Source: Mortierella sp. BCC40632 (taxonomy: Eukaryota > Mortierellomycota > Mortierellomycetes > Mortierellales > Mortierellaceae). From it: DNA of 64,000 nt. The position numbers and the translations under genes were made by a program. The stretch is taken from NCBI GenBank assembly GCA_011634665.1, contig WAEK01000018.1, forward strand, positions 907,501 to 971,500. The letters are read 5' to 3'. Under the pieces are notes generated by a model. That model was not told the origin of the DNA, did not search any database, and saw only the letters and a list, made by a program, of their open reading frames with translations. Below are positions 35,501-45,476 of this stretch, one piece after another. Position 1 is the first letter of the stretch. Each line of letters starts with the position of its first letter.

Positions 35501-37428
35501 AAGATGACATACAATAAGACTCTTAAGAGGCTTTCACTCTCGAACACGGGACTCCAGTCTGAAGGCGCCATTGCCCTTGCTGAATTCCTTCCCGAGACTC
35601 GGTCCCTAGTTCAGCTGGATCTGACAGGCAACGATCTTGTGGATATTGCGGGTGTGATGGCTCTGTCGGTGAGCATCCGCATGAACAAGAGCCTGACTCT
35701 CTTAGATATGAACGTTCCTCCGAACGATGCAGAGTTTGCACGACTCTCGCGTGATATCTTGAGAGCATGTATTAGTAACATGGTAGACAAAACCGGCACA
35801 AACGCTGGAATGCCATCACTAGATGATATGCCTACTAACACGATATTCCGGCAACCCCCGTCACCTACGGCCAATATACCCGAGCAACCACAGCAACCAC
35901 AGCAATCGGATCAGGCCTTGACTCAGGAAGAGCAGCAGCCACAGCCACCAACCACCAGTCAGGCGCAAGCACAACAGCATCCGTCGCTACCTAACCAACG
36001 GAAACCTATGACGATTGAGGATGCCAGGTGGGCCCTACTTGAGAGCGTCGCAGGCGAGCTTTACTTGACAAAGGAAACCCTCAATACAACAGAGAAGCTA
36101 CTGAACCGGGAAAAGAACATTCGTGCCGAATGGCTCGATCGTTTCTACCGCGAGTACAAAGGACCTGCTCCTGATCTGAATGAACGGGTCCCTCATCCAG
36201 ATTCTACCCAGGATCAACCCAATGGCCATGCAGGGGAAACACGGCAACAGGCTATGGCACCAGTCACTCCAGATGCGTCTAATTTTTCGTCTCCTTTCGA
36301 CCAAAAGATGATTGCGCTCTTGAAAGGAACTCCGTTCCGAGGATCGCCGCAGATGGAGGTACCCATTTTTTATTTTTATTTTTATTTTTTCAATTACTAC
36401 TGGAATTGTACACAAGACAGTCGTAACTAAGCCCTAGTTATGTAACTCTGCCCAAATTTTATAGCATCTCTACCACCAGTGCAGGAGACATCAGGGCAAC
36501 ATCCTTAACCTTCTATCTAGGGTTGATAATGAACGTGCAATGCGAGAGCTAGAGGTGATGAACAACCTCGTAAACATGTTCCTCCAGGCATATACATCAC
36601 TCTTTGCATTGCCCGAGTTGCCACCCTACATGATTAGCAAAAGGACAAATTCCTTGCCACCACCACCACCTTTGACCCCAGTGGGTCAGTCAACAAACGC
36701 AACAGGAGCTATAGTCATCCCTGAGGCTGAGACAAAGCTGACAGATCAGTCAAACGTAGATGAATCTAGCCCGCCAAGCAACGTCAATCTTGTCGATATA
36801 AGCCAAAGTTTGACCGACTCAGAGTCTGTGATTATTAATGGAGATCCATTACTGACCGAAGAGCCAGTTGGATCATTCATGTTGGAGGACGAGGACGATC
36901 TGGATGATGAGGTGTTTACAAACGATGCCCTGATCGATGTTAGAAGGAACAACCTTTTGTCGTCCGACCTCGATGAATCCGACCTGTTGATCGAACATCC
37001 AGTAAATGCATCCGATGCGAGAGAGACATTGACAGAAACAAAGGGTTATCATGGACGAGGATTGAAGCCTACCCCGCTCAAGACAACAGGAAGTCTTCAG
37101 GTCGAAGGTCAGGAGGCCTCTGAGAGATCTCCATCATCTGTCAGCCTTGCTAGTCCCTTGGAGAAACTGCGCAAGGCAGCAGAAGAAGAGGAAGGTGAAA
37201 GTAAGTCAATTAGAAGAAATGAGTGAAAGGCATCGGTTTTCATGAAGGCGAGTTCAACTAAAAAATATCTTTTTTTTTTTCATTTCATCATGTTTGTCTA
37301 GTCCTTCGACGCGGACGAGACATTCTAGAGAACGAGCTGGAGGCAGAGAGCGCTGAGGGATCTATGAGTGGCGAAGAGCTGAAGATTCAGGTTAGTCCCA
37401 AGAGTACCGTGGGAGAGATTTTGTTGTC

Positions 37429-37468
<40 letters not shown>

Positions 37469-37554
37469 CCCTCCCTGCCGATTCTAACACCTCTTCTCTC
37501 TCTTTACATCATTAGATCCTTGCATCGGATGAATTACCCTTGAACACCATTTAG
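32594..37554 (+). CDS. Leucine-rich-repeat protein with PP1-binding motif (PPP1R37-like), 1267 aa, 12 exons
   Basis: Exons: 32594-33080, 33172-33881, 33997-34048, 34155-34258, 34386-34505, 34609-34774, 34867-35108, 35214-35327, 35414-36358, 36465-37200, 37302-37390, 37516-37554; all phases close. The acidic, disordered N-terminus (1-160) is followed by a basic region and KRVRFSVGQLTTEHVFHHDD (near residue 310), an RVxF-type docking site for protein phosphatase 1. Ten or so ribonuclease-inhibitor-type LRRs follow (LTHLILDDCGLED, LTTLSLQDN, LRHLSIRSNRIGS, LETLDLTGNRVSG, LVQLDLTGNDLVD). After a Gln-rich linker comes a helical region (LLESVAGELYLTKETLN...) and an acidic tail. RVxF followed by LRRs is the layout of animal PPP1R37, so a PP1 regulator is inferred. 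The start is the first in-frame ATG; an upstream exon is possible. Confidence 0.82.
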
Positions 37555-38560
37555 TCTTGTAGTCAGTCTAGAGCCTTTCTGTTAGTAAAGACTGGCTTGC
37601 CTTGCAATAGTCCCAGAGAAGATCAGTTCTTGGCGAATGCTACCACTACTTGAGCCTTTTTTTTGCAGCCGTTCTCGCTTGCAAGCTCAACAGCAGGGAT
37701 TGTGGTTCTGACATTCAAAAAGTCTGTCTTTGTTACATGCGTGATGGTGTAAAGAATGCTCTATAACAATGGCCCTCCAGCACACCAGAACAAGTTTAGA
37801 AATGGACAGCCATTAAAAAAAAAAAAAAAAAAAAAAAAAGCGCGTGCTGACTCTCGCTCCTGCCTGAAATATCCATCAGCTTGCCCTCAAGATTATCATC
37901 GAATCCCTGGTCCCTCGGCATTGCTGCAAGAGATGGAGAGGGGATGGGATTTCTGCTAACCTAATAATAGAAAGGGAGGGGCCTGTCCCCTAACTCGGTC
38001 GCGTCTTTCTCAGTAGTTTGTTCTAGCCTACTGTCATCCACTGCCTGCCCTGTCACAAACCAACTCTAGTCACACTCGCCATGCTCTGAAGAAGCCCTGC
38101 CATCCTCTGTAGTAAAAATTTTGAGATGGCATGTTGGCTCTGCCCTTGCATCAAGTAGTACCGCTCATTGTCCCAACAGTAACAGGCTCTTGTTGCTGAT
38201 TCAGTGCTTGAGTCCATCTTTGAAAGTAATGCAAACTCCATGCCTCCTCTGGACACTAACCCCCTTGTCAATCGTACATCCTATGTTAGACCATTCCTTG
38301 ATATTTTGCCTCCAGTTACTTCATGCCGAACCCACAGAAAAAATAGCCAGAGAGAAGGACTCGACATTTGCATTCTCAAGGCTCTCTTCCACACTAAACC
38401 CTCCTTCCATCTCCCAAAGCCTTAATCGCCACATTGTCTTCTTGACATGAAGGTCGCTCTAGCTTCTGTTTGCACTCTTATCGCGAGCTTGACAGTGGTG
38501 CTTTCAGCAACAGACGTCAACAATTGCATGGGAGAACAAGCAGTATGAAAAAGCTATGCG
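37468..38560 (+). repeat. Tandem segmental duplication, unit 1
   Basis: Begins inside the last intron of the LRR gene and is repeated as a direct, diverged copy at about 38698-40020. Shared landmarks: the last LRR exon (37516 against about 38744), the CTTGGCGAATGCTACCACTA block (37631 and about 38860), TGACATTCAAAAAG, a GTCGCGTCTYTCTCAGTAGT block (about 38000 and 39388), and the signal-peptide exon (38447 and 39907). Confidence 0.88.
38447..38542 (+). pseudogene. Relic of a small secreted protein gene: signal-peptide exon only (copy 1)
   Basis: ATG at 38447 opens MKVALASVCTLIASLTVVLS, then ATDVNNCMGEQA and a donor GTATGA, matching exon 1 of copies 2 and 3 codon for codon in length (32 codons). 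None of exons 2-4 follow. After an A-rich tract (38562-38599) the sequence jumps to the block that ends the third unit (about 43940-44030), and then to the duplicated end of the LRR gene. The TATA-like GATAAATA kept by the other copies is degraded here. A body deletion is inferred. Confidence 0.8.
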
Positions 38561-38599
38561 CAAAAAAAAAAAGAAAGAAAGAAAGAAAAAAAAAAAAAA

Positions 38600-38695
38600 G
38601 ACTCCGACATTCTGGCACGATCAAGAAAAAAGAGCTGTGGAGGTTGTTGCGCCGAAACCTGGGAGATTGCTTGTATTCTATCGGAGGAAAAAAAA
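38600..38695 (+). repeat. Unit-tail block, copy of 43940-44030
   Basis: Shares ACATTCTGGCACGATCAAGA-type sequence, AGAGCTGTGGAGG and CCTGGGAGATT with 43940-44030. It lies directly after the A-tract that truncates copy 1, so it marks the end of unit 1. Confidence 0.8.
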
Positions 38696-39796
38696 GACCC
38701 CCTCCGCCAACTCTAACATCTCTTCTCTCTCCTTACATCATTCTATCTTTGCATCGAAAGAATTACCCTTGAACACTATTTAGTCTTGTAGTCAGTCTAG
38801 AGCCCTTCTTTTAGTAAAAACTGACTTCTTGCCTTGCAAAATTCCCGGAGAAGACTAGTTCTTGGCGAATGCTACCACTACTTGAACCTTTTTGCAGATG
38901 TACTCGTTGCGAGCTCGACAGTAGTGTTTGTAGTCTTGACATTCAAAAAGCTCGCCTTGGCTCCATTCATAATGGTGTAAAGAAAGATATGTAGCAATCC
39001 AACAATGGTCCCTCAGCACACTAGGGTATCGTGTAAAATAGACAGCCACTAAAAAAAACATTTTAATTCTCGAATGTGTAGTAGTGCCTTGGAAAAGCGA
39101 CCGATTGAAGGTTTTGCTTCTGCATAAATGGATGAAAAGAGACTGACCTTGGTTTAGATTCAAAGATTTCCTGCCAATTCCTTGATTCATATGCTGCTGA
39201 TTCCACTAGAGTCTGAAAAATAAGTGTGTGCCAATCCACGATCCTGACTGAGCTATTCATCGATTAGTCCTCAAAGATTATCATCGAATCCCTAGTCCCT
39301 TGGCGTTGCTACAAAAGATGGAAAGGAGATGAGGTTTATGCTAGCCTAAAAATAGAAGGGGAAAGGTCTGCCCCCTTGCTTTGCTCGGTCGCGTCTCTCT
39401 CAGTAGTTTGTTCTAGCCAGCTGCTGTCCACTTACTGGACTATCATGAGCTAACCAATAGTCACCATGCTCTGAAGAAGCTCGACTATCCTCTATAATAC
39501 TTACTTTGGTCTGATGAAGAGATGGTATGTCGGTTACACCTCTATGTAACAGCACTGCTCATTGTTGCCACAGTAACAGGCTTCTACTGATTCAGTACCT
39601 GAGTCCGCCTTTGAAAGAAATCCCAATTCCATGCAGCAACTCTTGTGCTCTTTCTCGGGATCCCCCTTTCCTGTCCCTGATATCAATCCCCTTGCCAATC
39701 TTACCTCCTACTATTAGTCCCTACCCCTTCCCCCCTCCCTTCCGATTTCTGGCCATCCCTTGATTTTGTCTCCAGATAAATCTTGCCGAATCTACA

Positions 39797-39805
39797 GATA
39801 AATAG
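39797..39805 (+). promoter_or_regulatory. TATA-like element of gene copy 2
   Basis: GATAAATAG lies 110 bp before the ATG of copy 2. The same element (GATAAATAA at 42061) lies at the same distance before copy 3, followed in both by CAGAGAG and a pyrimidine-rich leader. Conservation in otherwise diverged flanks supports a promoter role. Confidence 0.5.
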
Positions 39806-39906
39806 CCAGAGAGAAGGATTTGACATTCGCATTCTCAGGACTCTTTTCCACCACCAAATCCACCTTTCATCTCCCAAAGCCCCAGCCATCACCTCTTCCT
39901 CTCAAC

Positions 39907-40264
39907 ATGAAGACCACTCTAGCTTCTCTCTGCACTCTCGTCGCGGGCTTGACAGTGGTGTTTGCAGCAACAACGCTCAAAGAATGCCCGGAAGAAGGAG
40001 AGGTATGAAAAAGCTTTGCACAAAAAAAAAAAAAAGAGTTCATCAATAATTTAATGGTGGTCTAACACCCATGGGGCGTGACTGAATATGAAATAGGCAC
40101 GGGTGGACAATATTTTAACTGTCAAGGATGTATCTGCTGAGCTCACAACAAACAATACAAAACTCTGCTTTACGATCGATGGAGACATTTTATCCGACTT
40201 TGGCCCAAAAGCTCATATTGCAGCGCAACTTCGTCCTTCAGGTACCGAATTGTGACCATTTCGT

Positions 40265-40301
<37 letters not shown>

Positions 40302-40737
40302 CGCAATTGGTTATTGGTAATTGGTAATTGGCGAAGTCTGTGTATTAACCTTTTTGTGGGTCTGGTTCCATAGCTACAAGCGAGGATTACTATTCACTGA
40401 ATTGGGTTTCGTTTTGCAATGTAACCACCTCGAGTCCAGAGGGGCTGGGATGCAGCTCGACTGTTGATACTGCTATCCATGGATGCATTACATTAAATAA
40501 TAGCACTGCAAGTCTTAAGCTCGAGCCCGGAGTAAGCATTCATCTTCATTTCATGATGGCAAATTATGAGTAATTTTTTTCCCTTTACCTTGGAGGGCTG
40601 CATGACTGACTAACGGCATTTTGACTTTCTCTATCTCTTTGGGAAAACCATAGAAACCGGCTTACCTCAAATTTGATATCACGGTTGACGACAAGAGCTC
40701 CTTCTACTGTGGAGAGGCTGATGTTCTCACCGAATAA
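39907..40737 (+). CDS. Small secreted six-cysteine protein, ML-like (copy 2, intact), 160 aa
   Basis: Four exons: 39907-40002, 40097-40241, 40374-40531, 40654-40737 (phases 0, 1, 0), ending GEADVLTE plus TAA. Signal peptide MKTTLASLCTLVAGLTVVFA, cleaved near residue 20. The mature ~140 aa has six Cys (KEC, KLCF, SFCN, GCSS, GCIT, FYCG) and N-glycosylation sites (NNT, CNVT, NNS). Strand pattern (NILTVKDVSAEL, CFTIDGDILSDFG, YLKFDITVDDKSSFYC) and the C-terminal 'DD...FYC.E' strand resemble ML / NPC2-type lipid-binding proteins; this is inference by eye and the cysteine spacing is not identical to NPC2. Intron 2 holds a 36-nt A-run. If ML, it would bind lipid outside the cell or in the vacuole; an effector-like role is equally untested. 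Confidence 0.78.
40265..40300. repeat. 36-nt poly-A run in intron 2 of the secreted gene copy 2
   Basis: A pure A-run between exons 2 and 3. Copy 3 has only a short A-run at the same place (about 42555-42563), so the tract length is fast evolving. Confidence 0.95.
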
Positions 40738-41326
40738 ACTGATTGTCGAGGCCAAGACCTACCAATCAGCAATAGAAAATTGCCACCTCTCTTTTCAATT
40801 ATTTACCACCGCCTCCGCTAATTCTGTACCGGGCAGCTTTGAACATGAACTGATCAGCGATTTTCTTTCCGAGTGCAAATACTAATAAAAAAAAATCGAG
40901 TGTCTGTTCTTGGACAAATACGCACTCTTTTGAACTTGAGATTGCTTGTCAGAGAACCAAGTTAGTGGCTCTCTAAGAATGTGCCCTCTTCAATACGTTG
41001 AATCGAAGACAACTCTGAGGGACGCTCGCCGTTAGAGAGTACTTTGCAAAAGGAAGGGATCACTATAATATCAAAAGGAAAATCTCCAATGCTGCCCTCT
41101 CTAGTTGCATGTCTCGGTGTTGTGCGTCTCGGTGTTGCGCATCTCGGTGTTGTAACCGTCTGACAAATGAACGTTAATGTCACCATACTTTTGTGGCTAG
41201 TGTTTGACACAGACGCGTAAAGTGGGTCCAGTTGGAGGCGAAAGTAGATCAATAGAGCGTAACTCCTCATCCTTGTGCTTGGCCTTTTCTTTTCTTCTTT
41301 CTCCCTCCTTCTATTCCCGTCATCAC

Positions 41327-41360
<34 letters not shown>

Positions 41361-41644
41361 GTCATTCTTACCATTTGGCTTGTGAGATGCTCGTACACTT
41401 TGTGGTGTTCTTTGGATCAGTGTTTCTTGGGACATAGCCAGACGTTCTAAACAAAAGCAGCCGTCTTTTCGACACATCGGACTGCACACGGTTACATTGT
41501 TGAGCATGCGCAGGGTGAGCTCCTATAGAAAGAGAGATAGAGAGCGCATGAATGTGTGTATGTGTGTGAAAGGCGGTCCAACACCTCCCGCGACTTGAAG
41601 GGAATGGTAACTTCCCCACGCAATCCTGTCGCAAAAAAAAAAAA

Positions 41645-41687
<43 letters not shown>

Positions 41688-41689
41688 TA

Positions 41690-44035
41690 ATTTTCGCATG
41701 GATCATAATACTTTAGGAAAGTAGCCGACCGAATATCATTGCTTTTGCATCAACGGATGAGAAGATACTAGCTATGGTCTAGAAGTCTTCTGACTGAAAT
41801 TCGTGGATTCCTTGTTTTTATATGCTGTTGATCCCATAACAAGTGTGCACCGATCCACAATCCCGTCCGAATTATTCATCGACTTGTCTTCAAGATCATC
41901 ATTCAATCCTTGATCCCTCGGTACTGCTGCAAGAAACAGAGAAGGGTTAATGCCGCCTAATAATAGAAAGAGAAAGGTCTGCACTATTTATCCCTCCCTC
42001 TCCTATGATGCCTGGCCATCCCTTGATTTTTGTCTCCAGTTACATCAAGCCGAACTTTCAGATAAATAACCAGAGAGGGATTCGACTTTTTATATTCTTG
42101 AGACTCTCCTCCACCACCAAATTCGCCTTTCATCGCCCAAAATCTCAACCAACACCTTTTAGTCATCAAAATGAAGGTCACTCTAGCTTCTTTCTTCACT
42201 CTTATCGCGAGCTTGGTAGTGGTGCTTGCAGAAACAAACCTCAGAAATTGCAGGGACAATCAAACAGTATGAAGAAAAAAATTTTTGCACAAAAAGCTAA
42301 CAAAGAGCTCATCAATGACTTGAAGGTGATCAATCTAACCTATGCTGGGGGGGGGGGCGACTGAATGTGAATTAGGTATCTTCGTCCAATTATATAAATG
42401 TCAAGAATGCAACTGCTGAACTCGCAACAAACAACACACAACTCTGTTTTGTGATCAGAGGAGACGTTGTATCCGACTTTGGCCCAAAAGCTCATATTGC
42501 AGCGCAACTTCGTCCTTCAGGTACCGAATTGTGGCCATTTCGTCGCAAAAACAGAAAAAAAAAATGCACAATCGGTAGTTGGCAAAGTTTGTATGCTAAT
42601 ATTTCTTGTGGATCTGGTTCTATAGGTCCAGGCCAAGACTACTTTGCATTGAGTTGGGTCCCGTTTTGTAATGCAACCATCTCAAGCCCAGCAAATTTAG
42701 GATGCAATTCGACTCTTGATTCTGCTATCCGTGGATGCCTTCCATTAAATAATGTCCCTGGATTCTCTGGATTCCCTAAGAACGCGACCTTTGTATGCAT
42801 CTGTCTTTTCGTTTCATGATGACAAATTGAGAGCTTTTATCTTTTTTTTTCTTTTTCCTAGCTTGAAGGGTCGCATGATTGACTAACGGCGTTATGACTC
42901 TCTCTTTGGGAAAAAACAAACTAGGGTTTATCTTAAATTTGATGTCACAGTTGATGATAAGAACTCCTTCTACTGCGCGGAAGGTGACATCCCCATCTGC
43001 CGTGCCAATTCTCCACCTCAAGCTCCACCAGTCAAGGCTTGATTAGTTTTTCTCCCTTTTTCTTTTTCCTCTCTTTCTTTTCGACTATGGACAACCACCT
43101 CCGTTGATACTGTACTGGGCTCATCTCGACATGAATTGATCAGTGATTTTCTTTCCAACTGCCCAAATACCGATAAAAAGTCGATTGTCCGTTCTTGGAT
43201 AATTAAGCGCGCTTCTGAACTTGAGATCACTTGTCAGCGAATCTAGTTAACTGCTGTCCAAGAACGAAAACCCCTAGATATGTCGAATGGGAGACTACTC
43301 TGAGGGGAATCGGCCATTAGAGAGTACTTTGGTTACGCCTGGTCTGTTGGAGACAAAAATCTCTAATCCTGTATGAAAGGAAGGAGCGGAAGTTAAGCAC
43401 TACCAAAATATTAGAAGGACGACCTCCGATGCTATCCTCTCTAATTGCGCATCTTGCTGCTACAACTGGCTGACAAATGAACATTGATGTCGCCCCTCTT
43501 ATCTAGTTAGTATCCTTTCAATTGGTACGAATGCATCTGAGTGGTTCTACTGGAGGCGAAAGTAGACCAATAAAGCATAAAGCATCATCCCTGTGCATGG
43601 TCTCTTTCTTTTTTCTATTCCCATCACTCTTACCTTTTTTTTTTTTTTTTTTTTTTTTTTTACCATCTGCTTTGTGAGATCCTCCCACACCTTGTAATGT
43701 TCTTTAGATCGCCGTTTCTTGGGGCAGAGCCAGAACATTTCTAAACAAAAAGGCAGTCTTTTTCGACACATCGGACTGCACACGGTTACATTGTTGAGCA
43801 TGCACAAGGTGAGCTCCTATAGAAAGAGAGAGAGAGAGAGCATGTATGTATGTGTGAAAGGTAATCCAACACCCTCCCCAGGCCTTGAAGGGAAGGTAAC
43901 TTTCCCACGCAATCCTGGCGCAGCTGTAAAAAAAAAAGAATGGCCCCGACATACTGGCGCGACCAAGAAAAAGAGCTGTGGAGGCCGTTGCGCCGTAGCC
44001 TGGGAGATTATTTTGCATTCTAGCGGAGAAAAAAA
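41690..44035 (+). repeat. Tandem segmental duplication, unit 3
   Basis: Starts after the poly-A/(CA)n at 41633-41685 with TTTAATTTTCGCATGG, equivalent to about 39060 in unit 2, runs through gene copy 3, repeats the downstream block (43130-43930), and ends with the tail block shared with 38600-38695. It is less similar to unit 2 in its first 400 bp than in the gene. Confidence 0.85.
42171..43042 (+). pseudogene. Small secreted ML-like protein gene, copy 3, with a frame break at the last exon
   Basis: Exons 1-3 (42171-42266, 42376-42520, 42626-42792) are intact and parallel to copy 2: signal peptide MKVTLASFFTLIASLVVVLA, then NCRDN, QLCFVIRGD, PFCNAT, GCNST, GCLP. Exon 4 after the only good acceptor (CTAG at 42921-42924) begins GGT TTA TCT TAA, a stop. 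The conserved frame (VYLKFDVTVDDKNSFYC, then an extended tail ending APPVKA at 43042) lies one base further, where copy 2 has AAACCG instead of a single G. Either the gene is broken after exon 3 (last Cys pair lost) or it uses a non-standard splice. Intron 2 is itself open when read through. Confidence 0.65.
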
Positions 44036-44294
44036 TAAGAGTTGGTCAGAGTCGGAGACTAGATGGATTTAGAATGTTTGTAGTTGTAGAAAAATCCACT
44101 CCAAGGTATCCACATCCTTGGTCCTTGGTCTACTATACACATGTCTCATGCAATACAAAGTGATCCATGCTGCGTTTGTATTGCTGTCCTGTGTTTATTA
44201 AGCGAGAAATCATGAGCCTAGGCTAAAAGATCAAAGGAAGAGAAAGGGAAGAGGAACTCGTCTTTCTCACGGTCACTTGCGTCGAAATTCAACC
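43043..44294. other. 3' flank of unit 3, no gene
   Basis: Holds the duplicate of 40860-41640, a T-run at about 43637-43661, and the unit tail to 44035. A 40-nt block (43764-43803) is identical to 41470-41509. Nothing coding is supported; stops break every frame shared by both copies. Confidence 0.55.
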
Positions 44295-45476
44295 TTATTC
44301 CTCAGCTCGAGGCTTTCGACCAACAAAGTACTGTCGCTGTCCCATCATACCCAAGTCCTCACCACGCTGGCTCATATCCTTTCCAACAGTGTTGCCATCG
44401 TGCTTCTCGGGCATTTCTTCCAAACCAGCCTTGTCAAAGTGTTCGCGGATCTCGGGTCTGGTGTATAACCGGACCTGATAGAACTGGTCCCTGACCACTC
44501 CCTTGTTAGCGCTCAAGACGATCTCGCGGAGAATAAGTCGCTTGCGATCCTGGGACAAGATACGGTCTCGGCAGACTAGCATCTCGTCATCAACCCATTC
44601 CCATCCACGAGGCGAGAGTGTGTCCCTTGTATGATCTCCATCGGTGATGTCCATGACGAAAACTCCTCCAGGCCGCAAAAGCCGGGACACTTCCCGCAAG
44701 AGAGAGATGTCCTCTTGTTCGTCTGTAAAGTAGCCAAAGGAGTTGCCTAGCATCAAGATAAGGTCAAAGTGGTTGTCTGGGAGTGCGGTAGCGCGGCAAT
44801 CACCGAGTGAGAAATGGACACGCTCCAAAAGTGGAACCACCCCTTGGTGTTCGGTCAACAAGCCCTGTGATTGGACCTCTGTTTGCGCCTGGGCCACGGC
44901 GCGCGATCGAGCCAAATCGATCAGGAATTTCGAGTTGTCATGTCCATAAAGCGAAAGAGTTGGGTAGAGCTCGGCTAACTTGAGAAGATGTCGACCTTGA
45001 CCACAGCACAAGTCCAGTACGCGAATGGTCGATGTGGTCTCTCCAGTCTCGGACTTGGCGGTCATACGGCGGGCTTTTTCAAAGATAGGCTTCAAGCTCT
45101 CGAGTATCTCTAGCTGATGGACCTCTTCGGTTGTGATGGCTGGATCTTCAACAACATCACCGTCCGTCTTGAGATAAACGTCGTCAAAGCACACCTTCCA
45201 CCAGGTTGAAGAGACCATCGCCTCTGGATTCTTGACACGGCCAAAACATTTCGAGGAGAAGCCAAGGAAAGAGGTTGGAGGTGGGGTGGCCTCCCCTTCG
45301 TGGTCGGAGTCTGACGGCGAGGGCAGAGTCGGATTGTTAGTGGAAGCGGCAGAGTCTTTACCAGGAAAGGTAGCCAGTTTGGCAGCACTTGAACTAGCAG
45401 TTGAAAGAGAATGTCCTTCTTCGAAGGTATGACTATCATCCGAGTGAGTCGCAGCTGGGGAAGGAAGCGGTGACAT
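44295..45476 (-). CDS. SAM-dependent methyltransferase (class I), 393 aa, single exon
   Basis: ATG at 45476 (MSPLPSPAATHS); the frame extends further upstream only without an ATG. The first ~90 aa are Ser/Pro/acidic and disordered. The Rossmann core starts with motif I VLDLCCGQGRHLLKLA (near residue 150), followed by SLYGHDNSKF (acidic residue of motif post-I), FSLGDCRATALPDNHFDLI (motifs II/III) and LLRPGGVFVMD. The C-terminal part has WVDDEMLVCRDR and a LYTRPEIREHF helix. This is the Methyltransf_25/11 type; substrate (small molecule or protein) cannot be told. The 5' leader on this strand is CT-rich. Lies between the duplicated array and ARL5. Confidence 0.85.
   Translation of the reverse strand: MSPLPSPAATHSDDSHTFEEGHSLSTASSSAAKLATFPGKDSAASTNNPTLPSPSDSDHEGEATPPPTSFLGFSSKCFGRVKNPEAMVSSTWWKVCFDDVYLKTDGDVVEDPAITTEEVHQLEILESLKPIFEKARRMTAKSETGETTSTIRVLDLCCGQGRHLLKLAELYPTLSLYGHDNSKFLIDLARSRAVAQAQTEVQSQGLLTEHQGVVPLLERVHFSLGDCRATALPDNHFDLILMLGNSFGYFTDEQEDISLLREVSRLLRPGGVFVMDITDGDHTRDTLSPRGWEWVDDEMLVCRDRILSQDRKRLILREIVLSANKGVVRDQFYQVRLYTRPEIREHFDKAGLEEMPEKHDGNTVGKDMSQRGEDLGMMGQRQYFVGRKPRAEE

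Larger units (their letters stand above)
38698..41690 (+). repeat. Tandem segmental duplication, unit 2
   Basis: Carries a dead copy of the LRR gene's last exon (about 38744-38784; the acceptor AG present at 37514-37515 is missing), noncoding sequence shared with unit 1, the intact gene copy 2, and a downstream block at 40860-41640 repeated at 43130-43930. Ends at a poly-A/(CA)n tract at 41633-41685. Confidence 0.85.

Noticed and set aside
42451..42819. 123-codon ORF spanning intron 2 of secreted gene copy 3
   Set aside because: It is the read-through of exons 2-3 and the intervening intron; copy 2 has a poly-A intron there.
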